In this document: piece by piece, positions 42,024 to 50,212 of the stretch
Layout: each line of letters starts with the position of its first letter
Numbering within the stretch: the first letter of the stretch is position 1
Assembly: GCA_964353635.1 (NCBI GenBank)
Contig: CAYGVS010000002.1
Location: forward strand, 1-63,109
Reading direction: 5' to 3'
Origin: JAPLVB01 sp964353635
Lineage (GTDB): Archaea; Aenigmatarchaeota; Aenigmatarchaeia; QMZP01
Length of the DNA: 63,109 nucleotides
Notes under the pieces: generated by a model
The model's input: only the letters and a program-made list of their open reading frames with translations
Databases searched by the model: none
What the model was told of the DNA's origin: nothing
Program-made: the position numbers and the translations under genes

Positions 42024-43374
42024 CTTCGCTGTAGGATGCCTTGGGTGTTTTGTAGAACTGCTGGTCCACTCCAAGAAGCGCCTTGAATACAGCCAGTGTG
42101 TTGGTGAACTGCACGACGAATCCTACGAGGAAAATGTAAGGCAGTATTGTCAGGTTTCTGTAGTTCTTCGTCATTATCATAGATACTGCGCACTCGAATA
42201 TGTAGCCGCAGGTTAGAATCATCAGCCCTATTCCCTCCCATGAAAACATGTCAGACATGGCCAGGCCGAAGGATCTAGACAAGGCTACGCCATCAAATAG
42301 CACGCCTGTCGTGTTTGGCCCGAACCATGGAGCCATAAGAATCAGGGTCGAAAGCGTGACTCCCAGGATAAAAGGGAAGACCATGAAGCCGGTGACTATG
42401 AAAACCATGTCTATCTTTTGCGTGCGCGTGAGCGTCTTTGAGCTGATTATGCCGCCCAGGTAATCCTTCATAACCTTCGTGGTCCCGTATGCCCATCTTG
42501 ACTGTTGCTTGACAAAGGCCTTGAGCGTCTCAGGGACCTCACCCTTGACTTTCACGTAGGGGAGGTAGGCCTGCCTGTATCCCTTCTTCAGAATCCTTAT
42601 GGTCAGGTCTATGTCCTCGCCAATGTTCTTCTCGTTCCATCCTCCTGCCTCCAGCAGAACATCCTTCCTCACAGCCCCTCCGGTGCCGCAAAATATGGAG
42701 GTCCCGAGCTTCTCCTTTATGGGCATAGAGCACTGGTGGAACGCGCTGTAGGAAGTCATAGCCAGCCTTGATATCCTGTTGGCCGCCGGGTTAAGATAGT
42801 CCCATCTTGTCTGGACGAAAGCGATGTTGCTTTCCTGCAGAAAGGGTTGCACGGTCTTCCTGAGAAAGTCCTTTCCAGGCCTGTAATCCGAATCGAAGAT
42901 GGCAATCAAGTCCCCGTTTGATATCCTGGTCGCGTCATTGAGGGCACCTGCCTTGAAACCTCTCCTGGAATCCCTTCTTAAAATCCGGAAGCTGATATTC
43001 TTGCCTGAAGGCGACTCATGTCGCCTTCCTTCAGTTTTCAAGTCTTTGAGCATCTTTGTCGTCTTGCCATCTGTGCTGTCGTCTATCACTATGATCTCGT
43101 ACTTGTCCTTGGGGTAATCGAATTTCAGGCAGGTCTTGACGCACTCCACAACCACAGGATCGTTATATACAGGTATCTGCACGGTAACCTTTGGGAGAGG
43201 TTTTGCAGACACCGTCCATCGCGGCTTGTACTTGTAGAATATGCTGGAAAAACCAAGCGCATAGAATTTGAGGGAGTAGATAATCAGGGGTATCATGCAT
43301 GCGTAGAAAAGCATCTTCCCGAAGAACAGCCAGTCCATAATCTCTTTCCTCAGACTTGTATCGAACGAATCCAC
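42013..43374 (-). CDS. membrane GT2 glycosyltransferase (processive, cellulose-synthase-like)
   Basis: A 453-residue enzyme: one N-terminal helix (about 12-35), a GT-A catalytic domain with DDSTDGKT (about 97), FDSDYRPGKDF (about 160, DxD motif), the acceptor-side EDID (about 257) and QQSRWAYG (about 295, Q(Q/R)xRW motif), then three or four C-terminal helices. These are the marks of processive membrane synthases making a beta-linked polymer or a long glycan. An insertion encoded by a GAAG...CTTC hairpin (KTEGRRHESPSGKN, about 110-126) lies after DDSTDGKT. The GTG start 43374 lies about 25 bp from a TATA-like motif. Confidence 0.9.
   Translation of the reverse strand: MDSFDTSLRKEIMDWLFFGKMLFYACMIPLIIYSLKFYALGFSSIFYKYKPRWTVSAKPLPKVTVQIPVYNDPVVVECVKTCLKFDYPKDKYEIIVIDDSTDGKTTKMLKDLKTEGRRHESPSGKNISFRILRRDSRRGFKAGALNDATRISNGDLIAIFDSDYRPGKDFLRKTVQPFLQESNIAFVQTRWDYLNPAANRISRLAMTSYSAFHQCSMPIKEKLGTSIFCGTGGAVRKDVLLEAGGWNEKNIGEDIDLTIRILKKGYRQAYLPYVKVKGEVPETLKAFVKQQSRWAYGTTKVMKDYLGGIISSKTLTRTQKIDMVFIVTGFMVFPFILGVTLSTLILMAPWFGPNTTGVLFDGVALSRSFGLAMSDMFSWEGIGLMILTCGYIFECAVSMIMTKNYRNLTILPYIFLVGFVVQFTNTLAVFKALLGVDQQFYKTPKASYSEVKP
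43007..43028. repeat. GAAGGCGAC/GTCGCCTTC hairpin inside the GT2 coding sequence
   Basis: A perfect 9-bp stem with a TCAT loop, inside the reading frame of the 453-aa glycosyltransferase. The flanks CT...AG extend the symmetry. It adds a hydrophilic surface loop without breaking the frame. It is the only fully internal coding member of the family. Confidence 0.7.
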
Positions 43375-43421
43375 TTATTGGTAATATATTAATAAAGGAT
43401 TTATAATATAACCGATTTGCT

Positions 43422-44060
43422 ATGAGAAAGACCTTCCCTTTCCTTATTGTACTGTTTTTCGTAGTGTTTATCTCAGGGTTTCTGATAGGCTATTTCGCTG
43501 AGAGGACGGGTATGGTCTACGCGCAGAGCGAGATTGATCGACTTCGCAATCAAGTGGATAACATGCAGCTACAGGAGATGTTTATAACAGGGGAAAAGGT
43601 GGACTGCAAGCTAATGTACTCAACAATGGGTAAGGTTTCCTGGGACCTGTATGATTTGGTTGACCGGATCAAGGTCACAAGACCCGAAACAGAGGAGTTT
43701 TATGGGCTCAAAAGAGAGGCCGACCTTATGTCGCTAAGGACTTGGATAATCGCAAGGAACATACAGCAGCAGTGCAAAAGCGACATCGTGCCAGTGCTTT
43801 TTATCTATTCTGGATATTGCCCCGAATGTAACAGCCAGGACGCTATTCTCAAAACGGTAAAACAAAACCATCCGGAAGTTATGGTTTATGCAATCGATTT
43901 TGACATGAAAGAGGATGCAACAAATCTTGTAAAGGCAGCCTACAGCATAACCTCCACACCCTCTATGATAATAAACCACACTCTTTACGGAAAGCTTTCC
44001 AAAGAAGAGATGGAAGAAATTATTTGCCAGACCATCAATTGCGGATCTTCTCAAGTATAG
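43422..44060 (+). CDS. membrane-anchored thioredoxin-like protein
   Basis: A 212-residue protein with a signal anchor (about 5-27), a coiled-coil stretch (about 35-60), a helical middle and a thioredoxin-fold C-terminal part beginning VPVLFIYSGYCPECNSQ (about 125-141). The redox motif is CPEC. The cis-proline strand is TSTPSMIINHTLYG (about 185). Facing outward, it may handle disulfides in surface proteins such as the cysteine-bearing pilins. The 3' end overlaps the convergent GT39 gene by 26 bp. Divergent from the processive glycosyltransferase with overlapping TATA-like boxes. Confidence 0.85.
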   Translation: MRKTFPFLIVLFFVVFISGFLIGYFAERTGMVYAQSEIDRLRNQVDNMQLQEMFITGEKVDCKLMYSTMGKVSWDLYDLVDRIKVTRPETEEFYGLKREADLMSLRTWIIARNIQQQCKSDIVPVLFIYSGYCPECNSQDAILKTVKQNHPEVMVYAIDFDMKEDATNLVKAAYSITSTPSMIINHTLYGKLSKEEMEEIICQTINCGSSQV

Positions 44061-45612
44061 TTATTTCTATTCCGATGTCCTTGAAAAGCCTCCTGCTCTG
44101 GGCCGTGTAGTTCCCGTTTTCAAGCACTATAGGTATGTAATCCAGCTTCCATTTATTGTAAACTAGGAAGTCTTCGGTATTGTAAAATCTTGATTCGTTA
44201 AGGGTTTCTATGAGGATTATTGTGTCAAAATCATGTTTTCCAATATAATTATTGATGCGTTCCGGGCTCACCCTGTCTGGCACACCAAGACGCCCTTTTA
44301 TTAGACGGTAATACTCTTCGAATTCCCAGATAGCATAAGTGCTTGCTCTTACCGCCTTTATGCTGGTCGCATTGCTGAGATGCCAGCTTATTAGCCCGGG
44401 GCTGATTTCATTAATTTCCCCCAAAACGAATATGTTGTATGAATTTCGCGTGCTGTTTTTTATGAAATCAAGGGGTTCTGTAACTGAAAAATCATAGCCA
44501 ACAAGCCTGAAACTGCTGGAAGCATAGAAGGAGAAAACCGCCATGCATACGCCCAGAAGAAGATAAAATGCAAAGCGCTTTCTCTTGTGACTGATTTTTC
44601 CATAAAGAGTGGTGAGGTGGAATGCTGCCATGGAAAAAAGAGGTGGATACAGGTACAGGATGTATCGCATCTTCTTGTTCTGATGGAAGAAATTCAGAAG
44701 GATTGCAAGAACCGCCACTATGAAAAGGAACCTTATCTTGTCATTCTTCAGCTGCTTGGATGATAGCATAAAGGCCGCCGCATAAAGGACAACCATGAGT
44801 CCTGAATACAGAATTATTTGAGTTGGGTAGTACAGTATGCCTTCAATGGAGAATGGCGGGGGGCCTTCTGACCGGTTCGCAAGGAAGCCGAGGAAAATCA
44901 AAAGCCTATCGGTCGGCAAAATCCAGAGAAGGATAATCAGTGCGACGGGGGCAACAATTCTTATGAAGTCCCTGTTTCTGAAAAGAGAGGCAAACCGGAA
45001 TTTTTCATGAATGAAATAATAGATGGCAATGGATGCAATCAGAACAATCCCGAAATTGGTCTTGGAGAAGAAAGTCAGGATAGCAAAGACGAGCACAGCC
45101 CACCAGAGCTTGTTGTCCTTGAGGAACCTAAGGAAAAACAGAAGTGAAAGAGTGAAGAAGAGCAATGCGAGCATTTCAAGCATGATTTCCGACGCAGAGA
45201 GGTAGAGCGACCCTGTTATCAGGGCAAACACAGAGCAAAGGACGCCAGAAATCTGCTTGTTTTTATTGACAATTTCCCTACCCAGGAAATACATGGATAA
45301 GGAGAAAAGGAAATAGAGCAAGATGCTGAGCGTCCTTCCCATGAGTATGTCAGGGCCGAAGAACATGAAGAACAGGGAAAGCAAGAGCGGATGGAGGGGG
45401 GGCCAGAGAATTTGCTCGTACATATGCGCTGCAAGAGAAGCCGGATCCGATCTTTGCACATCATTGAGGAAAACGAGGCCTGTGAAAGCATGCTCCGCCT
45501 CATCCCACATCATCTGGCCTCTTGTAGTTGCATAATTGCTGAAAACAATGATGCAGACAATTGCTGAGAAGACGGCTACAAAAACCATGCCGGTCAGGCG
45601 ATCATTTATCAT
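44035..45612 (-). CDS. GT39/PMT-type membrane glycosyltransferase
   Basis: A 525-residue polytopic protein with about 12 membrane helices. The first loop carries MMWDEAEHAF and WPPLHPLL, the Asp-Glu and Pro signature of dolichyl-phosphate-mannose protein mannosyltransferase/ArnT-like GT-C enzymes that use polyprenyl-phosphate sugars. A soluble C-terminal domain spans about 370-525. It has a TATA-like ATTTTATTAAT about 26 bp upstream (leaderless). It overlaps the thioredoxin-like gene convergently. Confidence 0.87.
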   Translation of the reverse strand: MINDRLTGMVFVAVFSAIVCIIVFSNYATTRGQMMWDEAEHAFTGLVFLNDVQRSDPASLAAHMYEQILWPPLHPLLLSLFFMFFGPDILMGRTLSILLYFLFSLSMYFLGREIVNKNKQISGVLCSVFALITGSLYLSASEIMLEMLALLFFTLSLLFFLRFLKDNKLWWAVLVFAILTFFSKTNFGIVLIASIAIYYFIHEKFRFASLFRNRDFIRIVAPVALIILLWILPTDRLLIFLGFLANRSEGPPPFSIEGILYYPTQIILYSGLMVVLYAAAFMLSSKQLKNDKIRFLFIVAVLAILLNFFHQNKKMRYILYLYPPLFSMAAFHLTTLYGKISHKRKRFAFYLLLGVCMAVFSFYASSSFRLVGYDFSVTEPLDFIKNSTRNSYNIFVLGEINEISPGLISWHLSNATSIKAVRASTYAIWEFEEYYRLIKGRLGVPDRVSPERINNYIGKHDFDTIILIETLNESRFYNTEDFLVYNKWKLDYIPIVLENGNYTAQSRRLFKDIGIEITILEKIRN

Positions 45613-45691
45613 GAATAAAGAGGGCAGACACGATTAATAAAACATATTCAGTTTGAACAAGGATTTATTCTAAGTCTATATATTGTCAAGA

Positions 45692-46402
45692 ATGAAAGTG
45701 AGCGTTATAGTCCCTGCGCACAATGAAGCCCAGAATATAGAAAAGAGCATAAAATCCATTGAAAGGGCGCTGAAAGATTGCTGCCAGAAAAACTTCGAGA
45801 TAATAGTTGCCGAAGATGGGAGCATAGACGGGACTGACAAGATTGTCAGAAGACTTATATCTGGCAACAGAAGGATAATCCTCCTTCATTCTAATCGCAG
45901 GCTTGGCAAAGGCAAAGCGATAAGCAACGGCTTTTTTGCGTCAACCGGTAAAATAATTTTCCTAATGGACGCAGACGTGCCAGCTGACTTGAAATGCCTG
46001 CCAGAGATGCTATCATCGCTGCAGAGCGCGGACATAATCCTTGGGAGCAGATTCATTAAAGGCGGGATTGCAGACAGATCCTTATCGCGACACCTATTCT
46101 CCCTGCTTTACAATTCAATGATCAAACTTCTCTTCCAAACCGGCGTGAAGGATCACCAATGCGGCGTGAAAGCATTCACAAGGGAAGTCCTGCAGGACAT
46201 AATTCCATCAATGACATCTGAAGGATTTTTCTGGGACACAGAGCTAATTGTGAAGGCCAAGCGCAGAGGTTATGCCATACAAGAGCATCCCATATTCTGG
46301 AGAGAAAGGGACCAAGGAAAATCAAAGATATCTTTCAAGGATGCGTGTTCTTTGGGAAAAAGCGCATTGAAGTTCCGGTATCATGGCTCTTATGGTAAGT
46401 AA
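45692..46402 (+). CDS. GT2 family glycosyltransferase (dolichyl-phosphate sugar synthase-like)
   Basis: A 236-residue GT-A enzyme. MKVSVIVPAHNEAQNIEKSI at the start, AEDGSIDGT (about 40) and LMDADVPAD (about 92) are the nucleotide-sugar and metal sites; DHQCGVKAF (about 155) and WRERDQGKSK (about 213) fit the DPM1/GtrB group. No membrane helix. ATG 45692 is used; the TTG three codons upstream is less likely. It may supply the lipid-linked sugar used by the neighbouring GT39 or STT3-like proteins. Confidence 0.9.
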   Translation: MKVSVIVPAHNEAQNIEKSIKSIERALKDCCQKNFEIIVAEDGSIDGTDKIVRRLISGNRRIILLHSNRRLGKGKAISNGFFASTGKIIFLMDADVPADLKCLPEMLSSLQSADIILGSRFIKGGIADRSLSRHLFSLLYNSMIKLLFQTGVKDHQCGVKAFTREVLQDIIPSMTSEGFFWDTELIVKAKRRGYAIQEHPIFWRERDQGKSKISFKDACSLGKSALKFRYHGSYGK

Positions 46403-46455
46403 GGCAAACCAACCTTTATCTATCTGCCTTTTCCAACTATTCATAGGTGTTTCAT

Positions 46456-47928
46456 ATGGCAGGCAAACCAAACCGCGGCAAGTTCTACATAACCACGCCA
46501 ATCTACTACGTGAATGACGTCCCTCACATAGGGCATGCTTACACAACAATAGTCGCGGATGTGCTGGCAAGATGGCACCGCTTGAATGGAGAGGGTGTGT
46601 TCTTCCTCACGGGCACGGACGAGAACGGGAAGAAGGTTGAGACCGCTGCGAAGAATTCGGGCAAGTCGCCAAAGGCTTTCGTGGACGGGATTGTGAAAAG
46701 ATACCACGATACATGGAAGTCGCTCTCCATATCAAATGACGATTTCATCCGGACAACAGAGGAGAGGCACAAGAAAACTGTGGCTCAAATAATCCGCCTC
46801 ATGGAAAAATCCGGGGACATCTATAAAGGCCAGTACGAGGGCTGGTATTGCGTGCCCGACGAGTCTTTCTGGACAGAGACCCAGCTCAAGGATGGGAAGT
46901 GCCCTGAGTGCGGAAGGAATGTGGAGATTGTGAAGGAGGAGTCCTATTTCTTTAGGTTGAGCAAATACCAGAAAGCCCTGCTGGATTTGTACAAGAAGAA
47001 CCCTGATTTCATCTCCCCAAAGAACCGCAGGCAGGAAATAATTAACAGGGTACAAGCGGGCCTGAAGGACCTGAGCATAACCAGGGAGACAGTGAAATGG
47101 GGCATACCCTATCCAGGAGACAGCAAACATGTTGTTTATGTGTGGGTGGATGCTCTCACAAATTACCTCTCAGCGATAGATTACCCGCACGCCAAATTCA
47201 AGAAGCTCTGGCCCGCAGACATTCATCTCATGGCCAAGGAAATACTGTGGTTCCATTCAGTGATATGGCCTGCCATACTCATGTCATGCAAGCTTCCCTT
47301 GCCAAAGAAAGTGTTCGCGCACGGATGGCTCACGATTGACGGGGCAAAGATGAGCAAGTCAGTGGGGAATGTGGTGGACCCGCTCAAGCTCATCCAGAAG
47401 TATCCTGTGGACACTGTGAGATATTTCCTGATAAGGGAAATCCCGCTGGGAGATGACGGGGACTTTTCTGAGAAGGCTTTGGCGAGCAGGATAAATGGAG
47501 AGCTCGTTTCAGACTTGGGTAACCTGGCGAGCAGGGTGCTGACTTTGGCCGAAAAGTCTGGATTCAAGACTTTCCAGGGAAAAGATGAGCTCAGCAAGAA
47601 CCTGGACTTCAAGAAAATCCAGGCCCATGTGGAGCAGATAGAACTGCACCACGCCATCCAGGAGATATTCGCTTTCATCCGCTCTGTGAACAAATACATA
47701 AATGAAAAGGAGCCTTGGAAGCTCCAAGGTAAGGAACTGGAGCATGTTCTCTATAATCTGCTGGAATCCCTGAGGGTCATCTCAATACTGGTAAGCCCGT
47801 TCATGCCCTCCACTTCGGAGAAGCTGAACTCCCAGCTGGGAGTGAAGGCCGGGACGTTCAGGGATTTGAAGTTCGGCAAGTTCCCGGGGAAACCGAAGAA
47901 GGGGGAGCATCTGTTCGAGAGGGTTTGA
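46456..47928 (+). CDS. metG: methionyl-tRNA synthetase
   Basis: Class I synthetase of 490 residues. The HIGH motif is HIGHAYTTI (about 22-30), the zinc knuckle CPECGRN is near 152, KMSKSVGN is near 298-305 and the helical anticodon-binding domain covers about 350-485. It lacks the C-terminal dimerisation/tRNA-binding domain found in many MetRS; no separate copy is in the window. The ATG at 46456 follows AGGTGTTTCAT; the GTG three codons upstream is part of that site. Confidence 0.96.
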   Translation: MAGKPNRGKFYITTPIYYVNDVPHIGHAYTTIVADVLARWHRLNGEGVFFLTGTDENGKKVETAAKNSGKSPKAFVDGIVKRYHDTWKSLSISNDDFIRTTEERHKKTVAQIIRLMEKSGDIYKGQYEGWYCVPDESFWTETQLKDGKCPECGRNVEIVKEESYFFRLSKYQKALLDLYKKNPDFISPKNRRQEIINRVQAGLKDLSITRETVKWGIPYPGDSKHVVYVWVDALTNYLSAIDYPHAKFKKLWPADIHLMAKEILWFHSVIWPAILMSCKLPLPKKVFAHGWLTIDGAKMSKSVGNVVDPLKLIQKYPVDTVRYFLIREIPLGDDGDFSEKALASRINGELVSDLGNLASRVLTLAEKSGFKTFQGKDELSKNLDFKKIQAHVEQIELHHAIQEIFAFIRSVNKYINEKEPWKLQGKELEHVLYNLLESLRVISILVSPFMPSTSEKLNSQLGVKAGTFRDLKFGKFPGKPKKGEHLFERV

Positions 47929-47932
47929 GCGA

Positions 47933-48736
47933 TTACCCCAGTTTTTCCAATAATGCCTTTCCCAGTTCCTTTGTGGAAGCGGCAACAATCGGGTATTTTG
48001 CATCAAAGTCATATTTTTCTTTATCCAGCGGATTTCCATCAAGGTCAGCGAGGTAGCCGCCCGCTTCCTTTATCAGAAGGTATCCTGCCCCAAGCTCATG
48101 TGCCTTTTGCGAGGGATTGAGACACGCATCAAACAACCCGCTGCTTATGCCTGCAAAGTGGAATGCTGATGTGCCGAAATCCTTTACCCAGGATAGAGGA
48201 TAGATTTTGAGAAATTTCGAAACATCACTGCCAGCCGAATAATGGTCTATTATCACAAGGGTTCTCCTGTCAAGGCTCTTCCTTCCGGACGTTGTGACCT
48301 CTTTTCCGTTCAGGTAGCAGCCGCCGCCTCTTGCAGCATGCCAAAGCCTTCCGGAATTGTGCTCTATGATACCGCTTACAAGCATGTTTTCAAAATCAGG
48401 CTCAGGGGAATCGAAAATGGACACAACTGTGCAGTAGGGGAGGATGCCTCTGCCCCTGTGATAATTGTCCGTTCCGTCTATGTCATCAAAGGCGATTGTA
48501 TATCTGGGGTTTCTCACAAGCTCCAATCTTCCGGATTCTTCGCTGTAAAGCACAGCAGGAATCCTCTGCTCCGTGAAGAACCTTATCAGGGACTCAGAGA
48601 CAGTCCGGTCTCCTGTGGTGGAGATATCTGTGACGTGCAGATCATGAACTTCAGAAACACCTTTATCACCAAGCAAGTCTAGCGTAGCATGCGCTTTGTA
48701 CAAACCGTCTTTGCAGACTTGTACCAAATGTTTCAT
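47933..48736 (-). CDS. inositol monophosphatase-family phosphatase
   Basis: A 267-residue metal-dependent phosphatase. The catalytic motif is FDDIDGTDNYHRG (about 80-92), matching DPIDGT with D in place of P; the upstream Glu is in YSEESGR (about 62) and the C-terminal metal Asp is in the HELGAGYLLIKEAGG region, where the usual WDxAAG is altered to HELGAG. The substrate could be inositol-1-phosphate, fructose bisphosphate or another sugar phosphate. The start at 48736 is chosen because GTGAT stands 3 nt before that ATG. It follows the Nudix gene closely. Confidence 0.85.
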   Translation of the reverse strand: MKHLVQVCKDGLYKAHATLDLLGDKGVSEVHDLHVTDISTTGDRTVSESLIRFFTEQRIPAVLYSEESGRLELVRNPRYTIAFDDIDGTDNYHRGRGILPYCTVVSIFDSPEPDFENMLVSGIIEHNSGRLWHAARGGGCYLNGKEVTTSGRKSLDRRTLVIIDHYSAGSDVSKFLKIYPLSWVKDFGTSAFHFAGISSGLFDACLNPSQKAHELGAGYLLIKEAGGYLADLDGNPLDKEKYDFDAKYPIVAASTKELGKALLEKLG

Positions 48737-48759
48737 ATAATCACGCATTCTCTGACCAG

Positions 48760-49794
48760 CTAATCCCCCAGAAGCTGCACAGGAACTTCGAACTCACTTC
48801 TCTTATATCTCTTGATGCTTTTGGTGAACTCCGCCATCTCTGCAAAGGCTGCTTTCGAACCTATCTCTTTCTTCCTTACAACGTAGAGTTCATAGGTGAG
48901 CGCAGCCTCTGTCGGGGGGCACATTTCCCTGCCATGAAGCTTTATCATTTGCTTGAGGCTTGTAGGATTCATGGACGCAGGCTCTAGCCCCCACACATCA
49001 GCTTCTTTCCGGTTCTTTTTCTTGACCATTTCATATTGGATGTCTTCAACATCTTTGTATGAAAGGTCTGTTGGTAGCCTTGCAACAAGCTCGGGACGCG
49101 AATGCCTTGATCCTGCAAATTGTGTATCTGATATAAGGGCCATCATATGCAACTTGGAAGGATCGATGTCATTTTTTGCCTTCAGCCCGGTTTCCTCGAG
49201 GATTTCCTGGAGCAAGGCTTCAGTGGAGCCTTCTCCTGGTTTCGGTCCGCCTCCAGGCGAATAGAGCATGGCCGGATATACAGGAGTTTCTATGCCCCTT
49301 CTGGTCAAAGGTATAAAGCCATCCTTTGTTTCAATGAGAACGCTTGCCCCAATTCCGGCATAAGTTAGAGGCAGACCGTTTTTTTCAAAAACATTCCCAT
49401 ATTCATTGTTGTAGCATGCTATCCATTCAGTATAGCTTATTGGATGGACAAGAACATCCGCTTTCTCATCAGAAACATCATAACCGGTCATTGTGACAGT
49501 CTTCCCGGCCCACATCTTCCTTTTGTCTGGTTCTCCTTTCTCGAAAAGCGAGTTCTCTCCTGTTTCCTGATCAAACATAATGGAGTATTGGCTATTGGGA
49601 TTTGCGGTTTCAAGAACACGCTTCCTTTCCTCAAGCTTCTCCTTCCAGACATTTTTTCTGATACCTCGGGCTTCCTCCGGCTCAGGCACTTCCCTATCAA
49701 CATAAACAAAACTGACTTTGCTTGCAGGCATTCCGATATACTCTATAGTATGCCATGTATCCGTCTTTATGTCCCTGAATTGCTTCCTATTCAT
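48760..49794 (-). CDS. Nudix hydrolase domain protein
   Basis: A 344-residue protein. A Nudix box is present at about 175-197: GGPKPGEGSTEALLQEILEE, then TGL, matching Gx5Ex7REUxEExGU except that R is Q. The N-terminal ~125 residues (with VYVDREVPEPEEARGIRKN) and the C-terminal ~120 residues are not part of the Nudix fold and are unassigned, so the protein is roughly twice the size of a simple Nudix enzyme. It would hydrolyse a nucleoside diphosphate linked to another group. It is divergent from the nrdR-nrdD operon and may share its control region. Confidence 0.8.
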   Translation of the reverse strand: MNRKQFRDIKTDTWHTIEYIGMPASKVSFVYVDREVPEPEEARGIRKNVWKEKLEERKRVLETANPNSQYSIMFDQETGENSLFEKGEPDKRKMWAGKTVTMTGYDVSDEKADVLVHPISYTEWIACYNNEYGNVFEKNGLPLTYAGIGASVLIETKDGFIPLTRRGIETPVYPAMLYSPGGGPKPGEGSTEALLQEILEETGLKAKNDIDPSKLHMMALISDTQFAGSRHSRPELVARLPTDLSYKDVEDIQYEMVKKKNRKEADVWGLEPASMNPTSLKQMIKLHGREMCPPTEAALTYELYVVRKKEIGSKAAFAEMAEFTKSIKRYKRSEFEVPVQLLGD

Positions 49795-49870
49795 GGGTTC
49801 AATATAACAGAAAGCTTTTTATTCTTCAAAAACCTCCATTTCCCAAAACATCCTTCCCAGGATACAAATG

Positions 49871-49879
49871 CTTATAAAC
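49871..49879 (+). promoter_or_regulatory. TATA box of the nrd operon
   Basis: CTTATAAAC centred at 49875 predicts transcription start near 49901, exactly at the first NrdR-box-like palindrome. The mRNA would have an unusually long leader of about 310 nt before ATG 50213. Confidence 0.55.
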
Positions 49880-49900
49880 CCCTCAAAATAAAGTAATTTA

Positions 49901-49948
49901 CTACAAGATATTGTGTTGGTGTGGGGATGGCGGCACAATTAGTTGTGT
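49901..49948 (+). promoter_or_regulatory. tandem NrdR-box-like operator
   Basis: Two 16-bp imperfect palindromes resemble the NrdR box ACACwATATwTwGTGT. Box 1 (49901-49916) is CTACAAGATATTGTGT, 13 of 16 matches; box 2 (49933-49948) is GCACAATTAGTTGTGT, 12 of 16. Their starts are 32 bp apart (three helical turns, 16-bp gap), the spacing typical of bacterial NrdR operators. They lie just downstream of the TATA box and upstream of a gene whose N-terminus is NrdR. Confidence 0.75.
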
Positions 49949-50011
49949 TGCCATGGTCCAGTGGTATCTGGCCTTTTCCCCACCCTCTCCCCGTTTTATT
50001 TGTTCCGGGGA
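49921..50011 (+). other. structured leader segment: junction plus hairpins
   Basis: GTGGGGA (49921-49927) pairs with TCCCCAC (49977-49983), enclosing a 12-bp helix (49927-49938 with 49943-49954, TTAG loop) and a 6-bp helix with one bulge (GGTCCAG at 49955-49961 with CTGGCC at 49968-49973). A further stem TCCCCG/CGGGGA (49988-49993 with 50006-50011) follows. It could be a leader RNA element; part of the symmetry is explained by NrdR box 2 being a palindrome. It matches no riboswitch class I know. Confidence 0.4.
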
Positions 50012-50082
50012 AAGAAAGCGCGCGCTTAGTTTTGTTAGCTAAATTCACATATAGTCGTAAGTCTATCGCGGAATTGGCTATC

Positions 50083-50135
50083 CCAGTGAATCAGAAGCGT
50101 TTCTTTGATATCGTTGAACGCTTCTGATTCACTGG
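50083..50135 (+). repeat. 19-bp perfect hairpin in the nrd leader
   Basis: CCAGTGAATCAGAAGCGTT (50083-50101) and its exact reverse complement (50117-50135) flank a 15-nt loop. It is the longest perfect inverted repeat I found in the window and lies 77 bp before the nrdR-nrdD start. It may be an mRNA element, an attenuator-like structure or a mobile-repeat remnant. Confidence 0.75.
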
Positions 50136-50212
50136 AGAACACAAAAGAACAGAAATCGTTCAGTTAAAGTCGGCCATTGCCGATTATTTCAAGCAAATCG
50201 GAGGTCGGTTAA

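Noticed and set aside
49921..49983. Three-way-junction fold as a tRNA, purine-type riboswitch or hammerhead ribozyme
   Set aside because: No T-arm sequence, no purine-riboswitch junction bases, and no CUGAUGA/GAAA core; kept only as a structured leader.
49921..50127. 68-codon frame starting with GTG ahead of nrdR-nrdD
   Set aside because: It runs through the NrdR boxes and the 19-bp hairpin, has no ribosome-binding site and no protein-like composition.
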